Position numbers and translations under genes: made by a program. The notes below the pieces were generated by a model. The model searched no databases and was not told the DNA's origin. It worked only from the letters and a program-made list of their open reading frames with translations. From assembly GCA_963573315.1 (NCBI GenBank), contig CAUYJH010000044.1:1-47446 (forward strand): a stretch of 47,446 nt of DNA, given 5' to 3'. The stretch is from Entomortierella parvispora. Lineage: Eukaryota; Mortierellomycota; Mortierellomycetes; Mortierellales; Mortierellaceae. This document shows positions 1 through 10,547 of the stretch, in pieces. Positions within the stretch are counted from its first letter, which is position 1. Each line of letters starts with the position of its first letter.

Positions 1-397
1 GAACTCGATGACTGTCTTCGAGCCCGTTCAGCACTACACCAAGATCTTCTTGGCCGAGGTCCGCAACTCGATCTTGTTGCCCACCTTGCGCTCGTACTTG
101 AAGTTGTACACCACCATGGGTAACGCCAAGTTGGCCTCGTTCCTCGAGGTCGAGCCCGAGCAATTGCGCACGTTGTTGATGATGGCCAAGATCAGGAGTC
201 GCCAGATCAAGTGGGTCGAGGGTACCCTTTTGGAGGGCGAGTACCAGGGCACTTCGGATTTGGACTTCTGCTTGAGAGAGGACATGATTCACGTTTCGGA
301 GGCCAAGGTTGGTCGTCGTTATGGTGATTGGTTCTTGCGCAACATTAACAAGTTCCAGGATATCCTCGGAGGTTTGGAGTTGACGAGCAAGGCTTAA
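1..397 (+). CDS. eIF3 subunit L, C-terminal part (5' end outside window)
   Basis: Partial gene, open from the window edge to the stop at 395-397. It encodes the C-terminal part of translation initiation factor eIF3 subunit L, a PCI-domain subunit of the eIF3 complex that helps load mRNA on the 40S ribosome in the cytoplasm. The visible protein carries the family landmarks in order: a segment reading RSYLKLYTTMGNAKLASFLE, then DMIHVSEAKVGRRYGDWFLR, then a short tail. These match the end of the eIF3L winged-helix/PCI region known from animals and fungi. No intron lies in this part. The first ATG in the window (8-10) is internal, because the frame stays open upstream of it and the PCI region needs more N-terminal sequence. 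The next gene, TRM5, starts 248 bp downstream on the same strand. Confidence 0.9.
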   Translation, partial: NSMTVFEPVQHYTKIFLAEVRNSILLPTLRSYLKLYTTMGNAKLASFLEVEPEQLRTLLMMAKIRSRQIKWVEGTLLEGEYQGTSDLDFCLREDMIHVSEAKVGRRYGDWFLRNINKFQDILGGLELTSKA

Positions 398-644
398 TCA
401 AGAAGGAAAGGAGTATGACAAGCCTGTCTGTGAGTGGAGAAGAGGCCGGGATGATGGTGCACGCACACGTAGATATTTTTTCAGATGTAGAAAACTAAAA
501 AGCATTTTTTGCCACCAAAGAATCACGTACATCGAGTCCTGGTATGTGTACTGAGAAAAAAGATCTGGTCAAGATCAGCCCAAGGGCATTCTCTTTCTTT
601 TTTGCAAAGCTCATTCGACCCTGACCGACCCTTACTACAACATC

Positions 645-2800
645 ATGATTCCTCCTCCAGTAGTCCAGCGCGGTCTCTTTACCTTGGACCGATCACTGTT
701 CAAAAAGACTGTCAGTGTCATGGCTCTTCGGATTCCTGCCAACTTGACCATGGAATGCAAGAAGGCCATTGGAACGTACGGATTTTTTTATTTTTACTTT
801 CAGGGCATTTTTTTTTCCTTTGACCCCAACTGTGATCCTGGAGCTACCAACCTCAAATGCAGGACCCACGTGGCGATTTGCATAACGGACCTCTATCCTT
901 CAGTCTCTGTTGCAAACGATCTGACGATCTGTCTGGTTTTTCTCATTTAGGGACATGCTCTTGGAACCCAAGATCAGGAACGTTATCGACAGTGATGATG
1001 GCGAAAAGTCGAAGCGATTGGTTCTTTTGAGCTTGGACATTAAGGACAAAGGTAGCTTGGGGGGAAAACCATGAAGGATCTATCCGCGATTTACATCTAT
1101 GTGCGACTTTTGGATCTTGTGTTTCGAGTTCCAAAGACTTATGGTTCTTGTTTTTGAACTTCAAATTTTTTATTAGATCTTGAGGGAGCTTCAGAGGCGA
1201 CAAAGCAGTTTATCAAGGAGAAAGGAATTGACGTGACGGAGGCGCAGTTCAATGTTGCGTACGACCATTGGACGGCAGGTAACGCACCAACTTTCTTTTG
1301 TGGAAACGATCGCAAAGAAAGTCGCTTCTAGTACTCACGCTTCTCCCATGTAGATGAGGTTTTGAGAGCCATCTTGCCAGAGGAGCTTGTTGATGAGGCC
1401 CCTTCGTCTTTCACAACCGTCGGACATATCGCTCACATGAACCTGAGAGATGAATACCTTCCCTGGAAGAAGCTGATCGGGGAGATTATCCTGGACAAGA
1501 ACCCCAACCTCAGAACCGTCGTCAACAAGATGGATTCTATCGATACCACCTTCCGATTCTTCAAGATGGAAGTTTTGGCAGGAGACGATGACATGATTGC
1601 AGAAGTCGTATGTATCTTTGGCCCTTTTTGGTTTGAATTTGAAGATCAAAGTGGGTATGTTTATATTCTGACGTCTACGTCTATTGTTTAATATTTTTTG
1701 TTATAGAGAGAAAGTGGATGCAAATTCAAATTTGATTTCTCCAACGTCTATTGGAACTCTCGTCTTCATACCGAACATGAGCGTCTTGTGAAGTTGTTCA
1801 AGTCCACGGATGCAGTGTGCGATGTGATGGCAGGAGTTGGACCTTTTGCCATGCCAGCGGCCAAGAAGGGATGTTTGGTCTACGCCAACGATCTCAACCC
1901 AGTCTCATACAAATGCATGTTGGAGAACAAGGCTTTGAACAAGGTAACAAAATGTTTATGAGAGATGGGCAAATAACGTGCAATTGACTCAATTGCTGTG
2001 CCACCATACGAAATTCGTACAAGAGACTGACAGGATATTTCCTTGTAGCTTGACAAGAACCTCGTTATTTACAACCTGGACGGACGTGAGTTCATTCGCA
2101 AAGCTGTGGCGGATTTAGAGGCATCTGGATACAAAGGCGCTCCTCCTTCAGTACCAGGGGCCAAGAAGAACCATGGCAAGGGAGCCAAGAAGGAAGATAC
2201 CCCCGCCGTTGTTGTCCCCGCCCCTGCTCCCGTCGTTTTGGAGGACAACAGCAACAGACTGAAGACATTTGACCACTTCGTGATGAATCTACCAGCAACA
2301 GCAATCGAGTTTTTGGATGCATTCCGTGGATTGTTCAAGGGACGCGAGGAACATATCCCAGAGCCCAAAGTTCAATTGCCCATGATTCATTGCCATTGCT
2401 TCTCAAAGAGTGAAGAGCCCGAGGTGGACGTCCGGGAACGAGTCGAGGCTGTGATGGGTGGCAAGTTGGAGTTGGACTCTGTCAAGTTGCACTGGGTTCG
2501 TAAAGTGGCACCTAACAAGGATATGTACTGCATTTCTTTCCGTCTTCCTGCCGAGATCGCTTTTGCAAGGTAAGGTAAGAAAGCGCTGAACAGGAGCAAA
2601 GGAGTTTCTTGTGTGTGCGTGCACGTCCTTTGTACCCCTGATCATCACAAGAATTGCCAGTGCTAACGCGCGACTTTCCCTTTCTTTAATTTACGTGTCA
2701 TCATAGCGACGTCAAGAGGAAACTTGAGCCGACCACGGAGAGTGCGTCCGATGCCACTCTGGCTGCTGAGTCCGATGAGAAGCGGCAAAAGACAGAGTAA
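645..2800 (+). CDS. TRM5: tRNA (guanine(37)-N1)-methyltransferase Trm5
   Basis: Seven exons with phase-consistent GT-AG junctions: 645-775, 951-1051, 1177-1278, 1354-1607, 1707-1943, 2049-2569 and 2707-2800; 479 residues. Trm5 methylates G37 next to the anticodon using S-adenosylmethionine, which prevents +1 frameshifting. The N-terminus holds the family motif [14 protein letters not shown]. The middle has [12 protein letters not shown]. The SAM-binding fold includes [17 protein letters not shown] and YANDLNP, and [19 protein letters not shown] is the late catalytic motif. A Lys/Pro/Ala-rich insert (about residues 302-346) lies inside the catalytic domain. Yeast Trm5 also acts in mitochondria, but from this ATG the protein has no clear presequence. 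An upstream start in another exon cannot be excluded. The C-terminus is acidic and polar. Confidence 0.93.
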
Positions 2801-3671
2801 CGGCCCTTCAGCCAGCCTATTTTTCTCGTTATGATAAGTAAACGAGGAGCCAGCTGCTTGTGTAGATAAGCGGTATCCATTCTGGAGCGAGCCATGTCCA
2901 AGAAGTGGATGCCTCTCCATCCTCATGTTTTTGCTGTATAAACACGTTTTGATTTCCATTGTTGATTGCAATCCTGTGCTTGCTGCTGTTCGTGAATAAC
3001 CTTGTGTCCTGGTTGGTTTGGTTGCAAGAATCCGTCAAACAACAAAGTTGATGTTCCCTCCCTGTAGTCAGCAGGTTCCTGAGCCGAGATGTCCTGGGAA
3101 GTTTTCTGTGCTGAAATTCTGTTATTGCACCATGTTTTGCATTAAAACAAAAGGGCAGAGAGGGCAAGAGAAGCCAAAAATAGGCTCTCAAAGGTAATAA
3201 CGAAATGAATGGGATTAGGGAGGAGGGTTGCTCAGTTCTCTTTTTGGGATTGAGTTCTTTTTTTTTTTTTTTTCCTCATTATTGTATTGGGGTCAACAGG
3301 TATGGAGGACTATGTAGAATTGAGTTTTCTTGTTCTTTTTCGTCTCACGAAAATGAAGCAACTCGGGCATCATCTTGCGGAAACAAAAAAGAACAAAGAA
3401 AGGTACTGTAGACCCCAGCAGAAAAAAGGGAGGTGGAGATAAAGAAGGACATGAGTGCTGCTGACCGAAATAACGAGGAAAAAAATACATGCGAGCGGGG
3501 CTACGTTGACCGAAATTGAGTAATCCCTTTGTTTCGATGTTGTTGGGGCAGGGGAGTGTCGCAGGGGGGGCCGACAGGGGGGAAGAAACAGATGGATGTG
3601 GCTCAATGACGGTGATGATGACGATGATGAAGGTGATAGTGGAGGTGGTATCGGTAGTGGTTGGAGTCCCT
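2801..3671. other. Convergent intergenic spacer TRM5/GNA1
   Basis: Both flanking genes end here, so this should hold two 3' UTRs and terminators. It contains a T run of about 18 near 3256-3273 and purine-rich stretches on the + strand near 3420-3490. Reading frames in it are low-complexity or antisense overlaps of GNA1. I see no gene. Confidence 0.6.
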
Positions 3672-4352
3672 TTAAAGCTTGGCCTGGATAGGAACACTGG
3701 CGCTGTGGACGAGTCCTGCTGACTTTGGAGTAGAGTCCTTCTTTGGCTTGTTGACGTACCAGCCCATTTCCACACCCTTGCGTTCAAACCCACACTTCTC
3801 GTAGAACGGTACGTTCTTCTCGGAGCAATCCAGGATGACCTTGTAGCAACCGACCTGTTCGCCAATGGCCATCAAAGTCTCGATGATCCTCTGGCCCAGC
3901 TTCTTGCCCTGCTGATCCGCCGACACGGCAATGTCCTCGATGTGACCGACCAATCCAAGCTCATGAATAAACTTGCGTTCCACTAACACAGTGCCAGCAC
4001 CCACAATCTTGCCCCTCCCTGGGGTCACCAGCAAAGGGGTTGCGGATGGTGTGGGTGGAGAGGTGGAGGAGACGTTCATGTCCTCGATCACGATGGTGAA
4101 GTATTGATCCGAATGTTGCTTGAGATAAGTGAAACGGTCCTGGAAGGCCTGATCCGAGATAGTTCCGACGGTGGTGAGGACTTGGAGAGTCTTGAGGAAC
4201 GAGGTGTTGGACCGGATTTGGTTGTCGGTCCTGGAGAGGGGACGGATGACATAGCCAGCGGGGAGTTTTTCTTGGAGGGCAGCGGGAATCAAGGCAGGGT
4301 CAAAGAGCAAGTCGTCGGATTTCTTGAACGGGGACTTGTTTGCTGGGGCCAT
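3672..4352 (-). CDS. GNA1: Glucosamine-6-phosphate N-acetyltransferase
   Basis: Single exon, 226 residues. GNA1 transfers acetyl from acetyl-CoA to glucosamine-6-phosphate, a step toward UDP-GlcNAc for chitin, N-glycans and GPI anchors. GNAT-fold landmarks are clear in the second half: VGHIEDIAVSADQQGKKLGQ, which spans strand 4 and the CoA pyrophosphate loop (Q-Q-G-K-K-L-G), followed by GCYKVILDCSEKNVPFYEKC, the substrate and dimer region typical of GNA1. At 226 residues it is longer than the yeast enzyme (about 160). The extra length is an N-terminal extension, a Ser/Thr/Pro-rich insert near residues 92-110 between core strands, and a C-terminal tail of about 20. The start is the first ATG after a purine-rich leader. 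The gene converges on TRM5 and diverges from the MscS-like gene. Confidence 0.93.
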   Translation of the reverse strand: MAPANKSPFKKSDDLLFDPALIPAALQEKLPAGYVIRPLSRTDNQIRSNTSFLKTLQVLTTVGTISDQAFQDRFTYLKQHSDQYFTIVIEDMNVSSTSPPTPSATPLLVTPGRGKIVGAGTVLVERKFIHELGLVGHIEDIAVSADQQGKKLGQRIIETLMAIGEQVGCYKVILDCSEKNVPFYEKCGFERKGVEMGWYVNKPKKDSTPKSAGLVHSASVPIQAKL

Positions 4353-5132
4353 GACTGGTTATATGTGTGTGTATGTGTGAGAGTGAGAGACAGAGAGAGA
4401 GAAAGAGGAGGAACAACAGGAAGAGAGATGAGGATGGTGAAGGAGGGAAAGAGAGATGAATGTGAATGAAAGAAAAGAAGGAAGAGCAGGTCGAGGTGAC
4501 CCCTCCCTTGCGGTGCGGTGCGGTGGTGCAAAAATATAGCAAGGTTTGAACCTATTGTGCGCCTGCCCACGGACACATTGTTGTTGTTTGCTGTATTTGC
4601 AGCAGTAAACAAGGGAGTGGAGCGAGCGGAGAACCTGCTGCTGCTGCTCTCTCTCTCTCTTTCTCTTTCCTCGCGCGCGCTATCTCTTTCTGTCTATCTC
4701 TCTATCTCTTGGTTGTGTCCTGATATGCTATTAATATTGGAGACCTTCTTTCCCGGCTTTCTTTCTCGATTGTCTGCCGCACCACCCCTGACCTGCATGC
4801 AGAACACAGAGTTCTCCCTACCTTCAACAGAATGAAACTCTCAACCCTTCAACGGCCCTCGAACGGTGAAAGACGCGGCTGGATTCCAATGGGCACCCTT
4901 ACTCTTCCTATTCCCGCTTCCACCTTGGCCCATGGCTGCAAATGTGTCCTGAATCTGAACAGACACGTTACTTCATCCTTCTTCTTCCTTGGCACAACTT
5001 CCACCTCTTCCCTTTCCTCTTCCGATAGAGGAGATTCTTCAAACTCTTTCTCTAGTGCGTTGACCACCCATTCACCCATTTCCTCACCATCCGCTGATTT
5101 TCGTACTCTTGTTGACATCTATTAAATAGAGA
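4353..5132. promoter_or_regulatory. Divergent promoter region GNA1 / MscS-like channel
   Basis: 780 bp between two divergent starts. It has a GA-rich tract near 4379-4412 (leader of GNA1, read as CT on its strand), a CT-rich tract near 4650-4710, and a pyrimidine-rich stretch leading to the channel start. Pyrimidine tracts like these are common in fungal leaders. Short open frames on both strands (for example 4832-5125 + and 4849-5118 -) overlap each other and match nothing I know. No TATA element stands out. Confidence 0.5.
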
Positions 5133-8100
5133 ATGCCCCACGGAGAACCGGTGCCTGAAGTTGCAGCAACTGGTTGTTCCAGAGACGTAGACTGTGGCGG
5201 ATCGTCCCGGCCACTATCCGGAAAGGGAGGTTCTCCCGCATCAGACTTGGAGAATCGACACCACCATACCCGCCATCACCATCATCATCATCCTTATCTT
5301 TATCTACAAGAACAGAACGAAGAAAGTGAGCACACGCCTCCGAAGCAGCAAAACAATGCAGGTATCCGGGATAGGGAGAAGGAAAATGACAGGAACCAGG
5401 CTCTTGTCAACGACAATGAAAAAACAGACTCAGACCTAATCGAACATTTTCGCTGTCAAGGGTCTACTGCACATCGTCTTGGACAACATCCCCCGTCTGC
5501 AGCGAGTACACCGGTACTGCTTGATGGGCACAACAGCATCCAGGACGCTAATGACGTTGGCTCGAGCAGCAGCAATGTAACCCAAGATATACCTCCAGCT
5601 GACTCAATCCCAAAAAAGGACGACGTGGTGATCAAATCCTCCGTGAAGCAGCCCATTGACACAGAGGCGCCTTGTACCTTGCGCCACCGAAGGTCCATTC
5701 GGATAACACATGGTAACCGTGGCAGCGAAGAAAGCGTGTCATGTCACGAGGAGCCGACGCCCACATCCAGTGAGGTCTCGTTGGAGGCGCCTTCCACAGG
5801 AACTAGCGTTGGATCAGGAAGAAATATCCTGCCAGTAACTTTGGTGCAGCGGAAACCCTCGTTGAGCTCCATGCGCGACCATGTCCCCGCCAACATTAGG
5901 ACTACCGACCAACCACCGACATTCAAGCTCTCGGTCGAAGAAGCTTCTCCGCCACCCTCTTCTCCAAGAAAGCACGCGTCCATCTTGGTTGAAAGGCTCT
6001 CTGCTATCGCTTCAGAGGACAACGCGCTACTCAAAGACAATGACGACGATTTTGACTGGGGAGAGGATAATGAGGAAGAGGAGCCTTTTGTGGGTCCTTT
6101 AGCCGTAATTCAGGATGATGTCTCGTTTCGGATCCACCCTTTCTTCTCCAAGGTACTCAAGAATGTTTTTATTCTTGTCGTATACTTGATTCCCAGGATG
6201 ATTCTCCGTCATGTCCATTCGCACCACCACGAAACCATTGTCTTGATCGAGGATGGCAAGCCGTATGTGGCCGTCACCATTGGAAATCATATCGCCTACT
6301 ATGTCATCCAGTTTCTCGTCATGGGACTCTTCAAGCTCATCCACAGATTTGGATCGGTGGCCGTCAAGATCACGCTCGAGACTCATGATGGACTCGTCCC
6401 ATATGTTGCGCGATCTGTCTGGTTGATGAACTTGATCACATTCTGGGCCATCTTTATTCACTATCCATCCTGCTCGCGTGCCAAAATTTTGCTGGAGATG
6501 GTCATCCAGGAAGGAGGAGCTGCCGCTGTTGTGGCAGAAGCAGAGTCTAATAATAGTTCAGGAGGCGTCGAATTGCAGTGCCGACGATGGGTGTTTTGGT
6601 GGGTCTACCGGTTTCTATGGGGTACACAGGCAATGTTGGTGCTCTACATCGTGAAGAGATATACGATGCAGGTTCTTTCAGATCGGTTTGAGCAGGACAA
6701 CTCAAAGTACGTGGAACTCAACTTTCAGGGACATGTTCTGGACGGTCTCCAAAAGATTAAGAACCCATCGAGCAAGGCCAGCGTTCCAGGATCGCACTAT
6801 CCAGGAGGAGGATTGAAAAATCCGGCTGCGTGGTTAGCGAAGAGTACGTCGGGATCAGTCGTGGGCGGAGTCATTGGACCTTGCAGCGGCGCACGATCTC
6901 CAGCACTGGGTTCTGCCCGGCCTTTCTCGGCGTTTGACAGAAGACCGTCAACAGCTTCGATTGTGGCCGAAGGCGTCTCTGATGAGAATCAGAGGAGCCC
7001 GAAGAGATCTATCTGGATGCTTCTAAAGGACTCGTTCAAAAGGCGAAGAGGCAAAGAAGGGTCAGATCCAACAGAGAGCAAAGCAAATGGCTTTGGAGAA
7101 GTACTTGACGGAGAAGATGAAAAGTCTGCGAATTCCCTTTCAGGATCAATTCACGAGACCGATAGCGACCACGGCCTCTCAGAGCCTCAAGAGTTGGTTC
7201 GAATGAGTCGCAAACGCAAGTCTAGGCTTGTCAATAGCCTTCGCAACAAACCAATTGAGGTATCAGTCGGTGTCTCTTCCCCTCGTTACACCAGAGCTGT
7301 GATACCTTTCTTTGCTAACGAGTTTTCATTTTGTATGATGCCGTCTAGAATCCAAACAAGAAAGCAAAGGAGTTATGGCACAGGATCTGTCCCTCCTATC
7401 AACAACATTTGGTGCGCGCTGATTTGCAGCCTGCCTTCAAAAAGGAAATCTTTGAACGCGTTTGGAAGCTCTTTGACCCCAGCGGAGGCGAAACTATTAC
7501 TCCCGCAATGTTCAAGAAAGGTATGTACCGCTTCCGTGGAAATTGTGTTGTACTCGAGTGCAAGATTTGGAGCCCTAATGGAGTTGCGCGTGTCACTTTG
7601 GGTTAATCATTGATCTCAGCCATTGTGGACCTGGTCAACCTTCGAAAGAGTTTCACTTCAACGCACAAGACATTCGAGAATGCAATGGCCAAGCTGGACA
7701 TGCTGCTGGGTTTCGTTGTCTTTTTGATATCTGTCATCGCTTTCTTGATCGCTTTCGATGCCGGTGTTCAGCAGTACGCTGTTGGTGTCTCTTCGGTAAA
7801 ACTCTGGTCTCAATCAAAACGTTTTGTCCCATCCAACCTTGTCCTTTCTACTAACTTTTCTACATCTTGAGGTTTGGTAGCTGTTTGTTGGCTGTGCCTT
7901 TATAACGGGATCATCTGCCAAAAACGCTTTCGACTCTATGATCTTTATCTTTGTGATGGTAAAACCAAATGGTGTAGACAAGTAAATCTCAGTGGGAGAG
8001 TCATCGCAGAAATATGATATTAACCCCCCCCCCCCCGGTGCTCCTCCTTTCTCTTATCTTGATAGCGGCGTAAGTGAAGTTAACAAGAGGATTCATCGAG

Positions 8101-9369
8101 GTTACTCTTGGGATTTTTTCCCCCTCTCGACTAATATACATCTTTATCCAGCTTACGACGTGGGAGACAGGATCGAGCTCCACGTAAAAAAAATGCTCTG
8201 GATTCAATGTCATCGGTTTCCGCTAATGTCCTGCTCTAACACTGCATCAAACCTTCACTAGGGATCATATTTCACCATCACAACGATCCATATCCTGACA
8301 ACAGAGATGAAGCGAAATGACGGCTTGGTAAGTCCTTAGAGGTCCTCGATTCACAATTGCCTTCACCCCGAGGGCCATCAACCGATAAGTCCTCTTATCA
8401 AAAAATGCAGCAAGTACTTTCTCCCAACTACGTGTTAGGGTCGCGTCATATCCACAACCTCAGCCGTTCAGGTGCGTGACAAACAGACATATAAAGCAGG
8501 CTATTCACATTTTATTTCTTCTTGGGCTTCAACGATCGAAACATTAACAAGAGATAACCTACTCCCTCTTTTTCGACTCTATTTCAGGTGATCATATTGA
8601 CAATGTTTACATGGACATACCTCTGTTCAGTTCCGCTCGCACCATTCAACGACTCAAGCAAAAGATACAAACATTTGTTGAAGGCGAGGCCAGTGCAGAT
8701 TATTTCAAAATTGATGTGATTCTCAACGCGACTAACAACCACACAAAGGATGGCACCAGCAAAGCTTGCCTCCAAGCCCTCTTCAGAGTCTATCATCGCA
8801 ATCGATGGGTTGACCCCGAATTCTCGCCCCGGAAACTCAAGTCCATCCTGTTTCTGCGTGCCACCGTCAGCGAGCTCGAGCTAGAAGATCTGAAGGACCT
8901 GCTTGAACTTCGGAGGTCACTTGGATACGGAATTGCGCCGCCCATAGCAGAGACTCAAAATCCAGTGCTGAATGAAGCTGGATATCCTGTAGGATTCGTA
9001 GGAACGTCTGGGAATGTGTATGATTCAACGAGCAGTCGACACCGTGTCACACAAGTAGAGGGGCCCCGTCCAGAATTTCATCCTCAAGCTGAGACTGCCG
9101 GCAGTGTCAACTTGGCGCGTGATGGTCCCGCTGTAGGTGTGTCGTTCAGTTCTGACACTTCGTTTCTGAGTCAAGGGAGCTTTCCATCCACAACCGAAAA
9201 CGAAAGAGAACCCGGCAACATAGCAATGGCTCTTCCTACAGCAGCAACTCAGCGTGAATCCTTCCACAGTCAGGAAGCACGCCATGTCCTTGTCCCGGAG
9301 ACGATCCAGCTCTCGACGAACGCAGCCAATTTCCAACCATATCCTAATGGTTTCCAGTTCCAGCGATGA
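5133..9369 (+). CDS. MscS-like mechanosensitive ion channel with EF-hand-like segment
   Basis: Nine exons: 5133-7259, 7349-7520, 7620-7795, 7881-7958, 8066-8069 (4-nt microexon), 8152-8183, 8262-8327, 8411-8471 and 8588-9369; about 1165 residues. It belongs to the fungal Msy1/Msy2 type of MscS channel, which acts in ER or plasma-membrane hypo-osmotic calcium responses. A long disordered N-terminus (about 1-335) includes a His-rich run. Hydrophobic segments lie near 340-360, 385-404, 430-445, 485-506 and 794-812, and the last leads into the MscS pore helix. An EF-hand-like loop sits at 752-763 (DPSGGETITPAM). The MscS beta domain follows, with SSAKNAFDSMIFIFV, YDVGDRIEL, the strand ending in EMKRNDG, and LSPNYVLGSRHIHNLSRS. 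The C-terminus is partly disordered. It ends 80 bp from the convergent MED31 stop. Confidence 0.88.
8066..8069 (+). other. Putative 4-nt microexon of the MscS-like gene
   Basis: The four bases CGGC sit between an acceptor (gatag, ending at 8065) and a strong donor (gtaagt, from 8070). Joining 7958 directly to 8152 breaks the frame. Including CGGC restores it and gives FVM-RP-YDVGD, the same length as the family consensus FVTHPYDVGD. The two introns made this way are 107 and 82 nt, normal for this window. A 13-C run (8024-8036) lies in the first of them. The alternative is a weak donor at 7972 (gtgtag), which also keeps frame but adds three residues. Confidence 0.6.
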
Positions 9370-9448
9370 TTCTGCCAAAAAACCTTTCCCATTGCCACAA
9401 GTAAATTATTCCTTGTTTTATTCTGCTTTGCATGTCCCCAAAAGAGCT

Positions 9449-10294
9449 CTATGGCATGGTCCCGTTTGGGGAGTTTTGAATGGGTGCGCCTGCGGAGCTT
9501 CCTGCTTGTGCTTGGTGTCCAGCCGATGTTCCTGCGACTTCACTGCCAGGTACAGACGCTGCTGAAGCTTGCACAGGTATCGTCCCATTTCCAGCAGGTT
9601 CTTCGGTCTTGATCTCCACGCGGGTGCCATCGGGCATGATCTCCATGCGAACAACTTTTTCCTGATTCCGAAGATATTGCCAATGGTAGTATTGTCTTTC
9701 GTGCACAAAGGTGGCTGTATCCTGTTTCATTAGATGGTCTCGAAAAGATTTGTGTTGAAGCAATGATAGAAAGTGTAAGCAATGTGGGTAACTATGAAGA
9801 GAAAAGAGAGAGGAGGACAGGTCAGTCAGTGGCCGCTTTTCTTTTGCAGACGCTTCTTAAAGAAGTCATTGGTTCGTTACATGATAAACTTTGCGTATTC
9901 TGGTTTCCGGAAGTATTGGAGATAGTCCAGGTATCGAACAAACGCGTCCTGGTTAAAGTATTGTTGCTGGGCGAGATCTACATTGCATGGACATTATTGT
10001 TAGAGAAATGCATTCATGAACATTGGCACCCAAGTCTTTGGGCGCTCATTCACCGTTAGCTTGGTTCCTAAGTCAAAAAACGGAATGCGAAAGAGCGTGT
10101 TGAAAGGCCAGGGTGATGAACGGCCGGGGTGGGTAAAGAGAGGGATTGGACGTACTGTGCAGGTACCATGGGTTGGCGAGACATTGCACGAATTCGAGTT
10201 CGATCTGGAAGCGCTTGAGTTGCTCGTAGGGATCCTCTGTCTGGATGAGGTCTTCTGGTGCTGATGCTGGCGTTGATGTCTGTGAGAAGTCCAT
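9449..10294 (-). CDS. MED31: Mediator complex subunit 31 (Soh1)
   Basis: Three exons on the minus strand: 10294-10156, 9977-9881 and 9791-9449; 192 residues, all junctions in phase. MED31 is a small, highly conserved Mediator middle-module subunit that links transcription factors to RNA polymerase II in the nucleus. The conserved core is continuous across the exons: RFQIELEFVQCLANPWYLHN, then LAQQQYFNQDAFVRYLDYLQ, then PEYAKFIIYPHCLHFLSLLQ, then the helix ending in HERQYYHWQYLR. The start at 10294 (MDFSQTS) leaves about 26 residues before the core, a usual length. An Ala/Gly/Ser-rich tail of about 60 residues follows the core and is not conserved in the family. The gene diverges from PARG and converges on the MscS-like channel. 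Confidence 0.93.
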
Positions 10295-10547
10295 GGATTG
10301 TGCGGATGCTATTGTTGCTGTCTGGTGGTGAAGATGGTGGCGGGAACGGAGAAAGGGAGAGAAAGAAGGGAAGGGGACATGCAGCATAAGAGCGTTCGTT
10401 TGCCACCAGACAAGATTTTGGTGGCGAGACGGCGGCGTTTGGGCAGAGAAGAGAAGAGAGAAGAGCGATGGGCATGTCATTCTCTTTCTTTCCTCCTCTT
10501 TCATTCATTCATTCATCAGCCCCCTGTCCTCCCTCTCCCATTCCTTC
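10295..10547. promoter_or_regulatory. Bidirectional promoter MED31 / PARG
   Basis: 253 bp separate the two divergent start codons, so the genes must share promoter DNA. The PARG side carries short CATT repeats (10500-10518) and a pyrimidine-rich leader. No TATA element is evident. Confidence 0.5.

Noticed and set aside
4849-5118. 89-codon acidic minus-strand frame in the GNA1/MscS promoter
   Set aside because: It starts at an ATG and looks more protein-like than most, but it overlaps the channel leader, has no homologue I know, and a + strand frame covers the same DNA.
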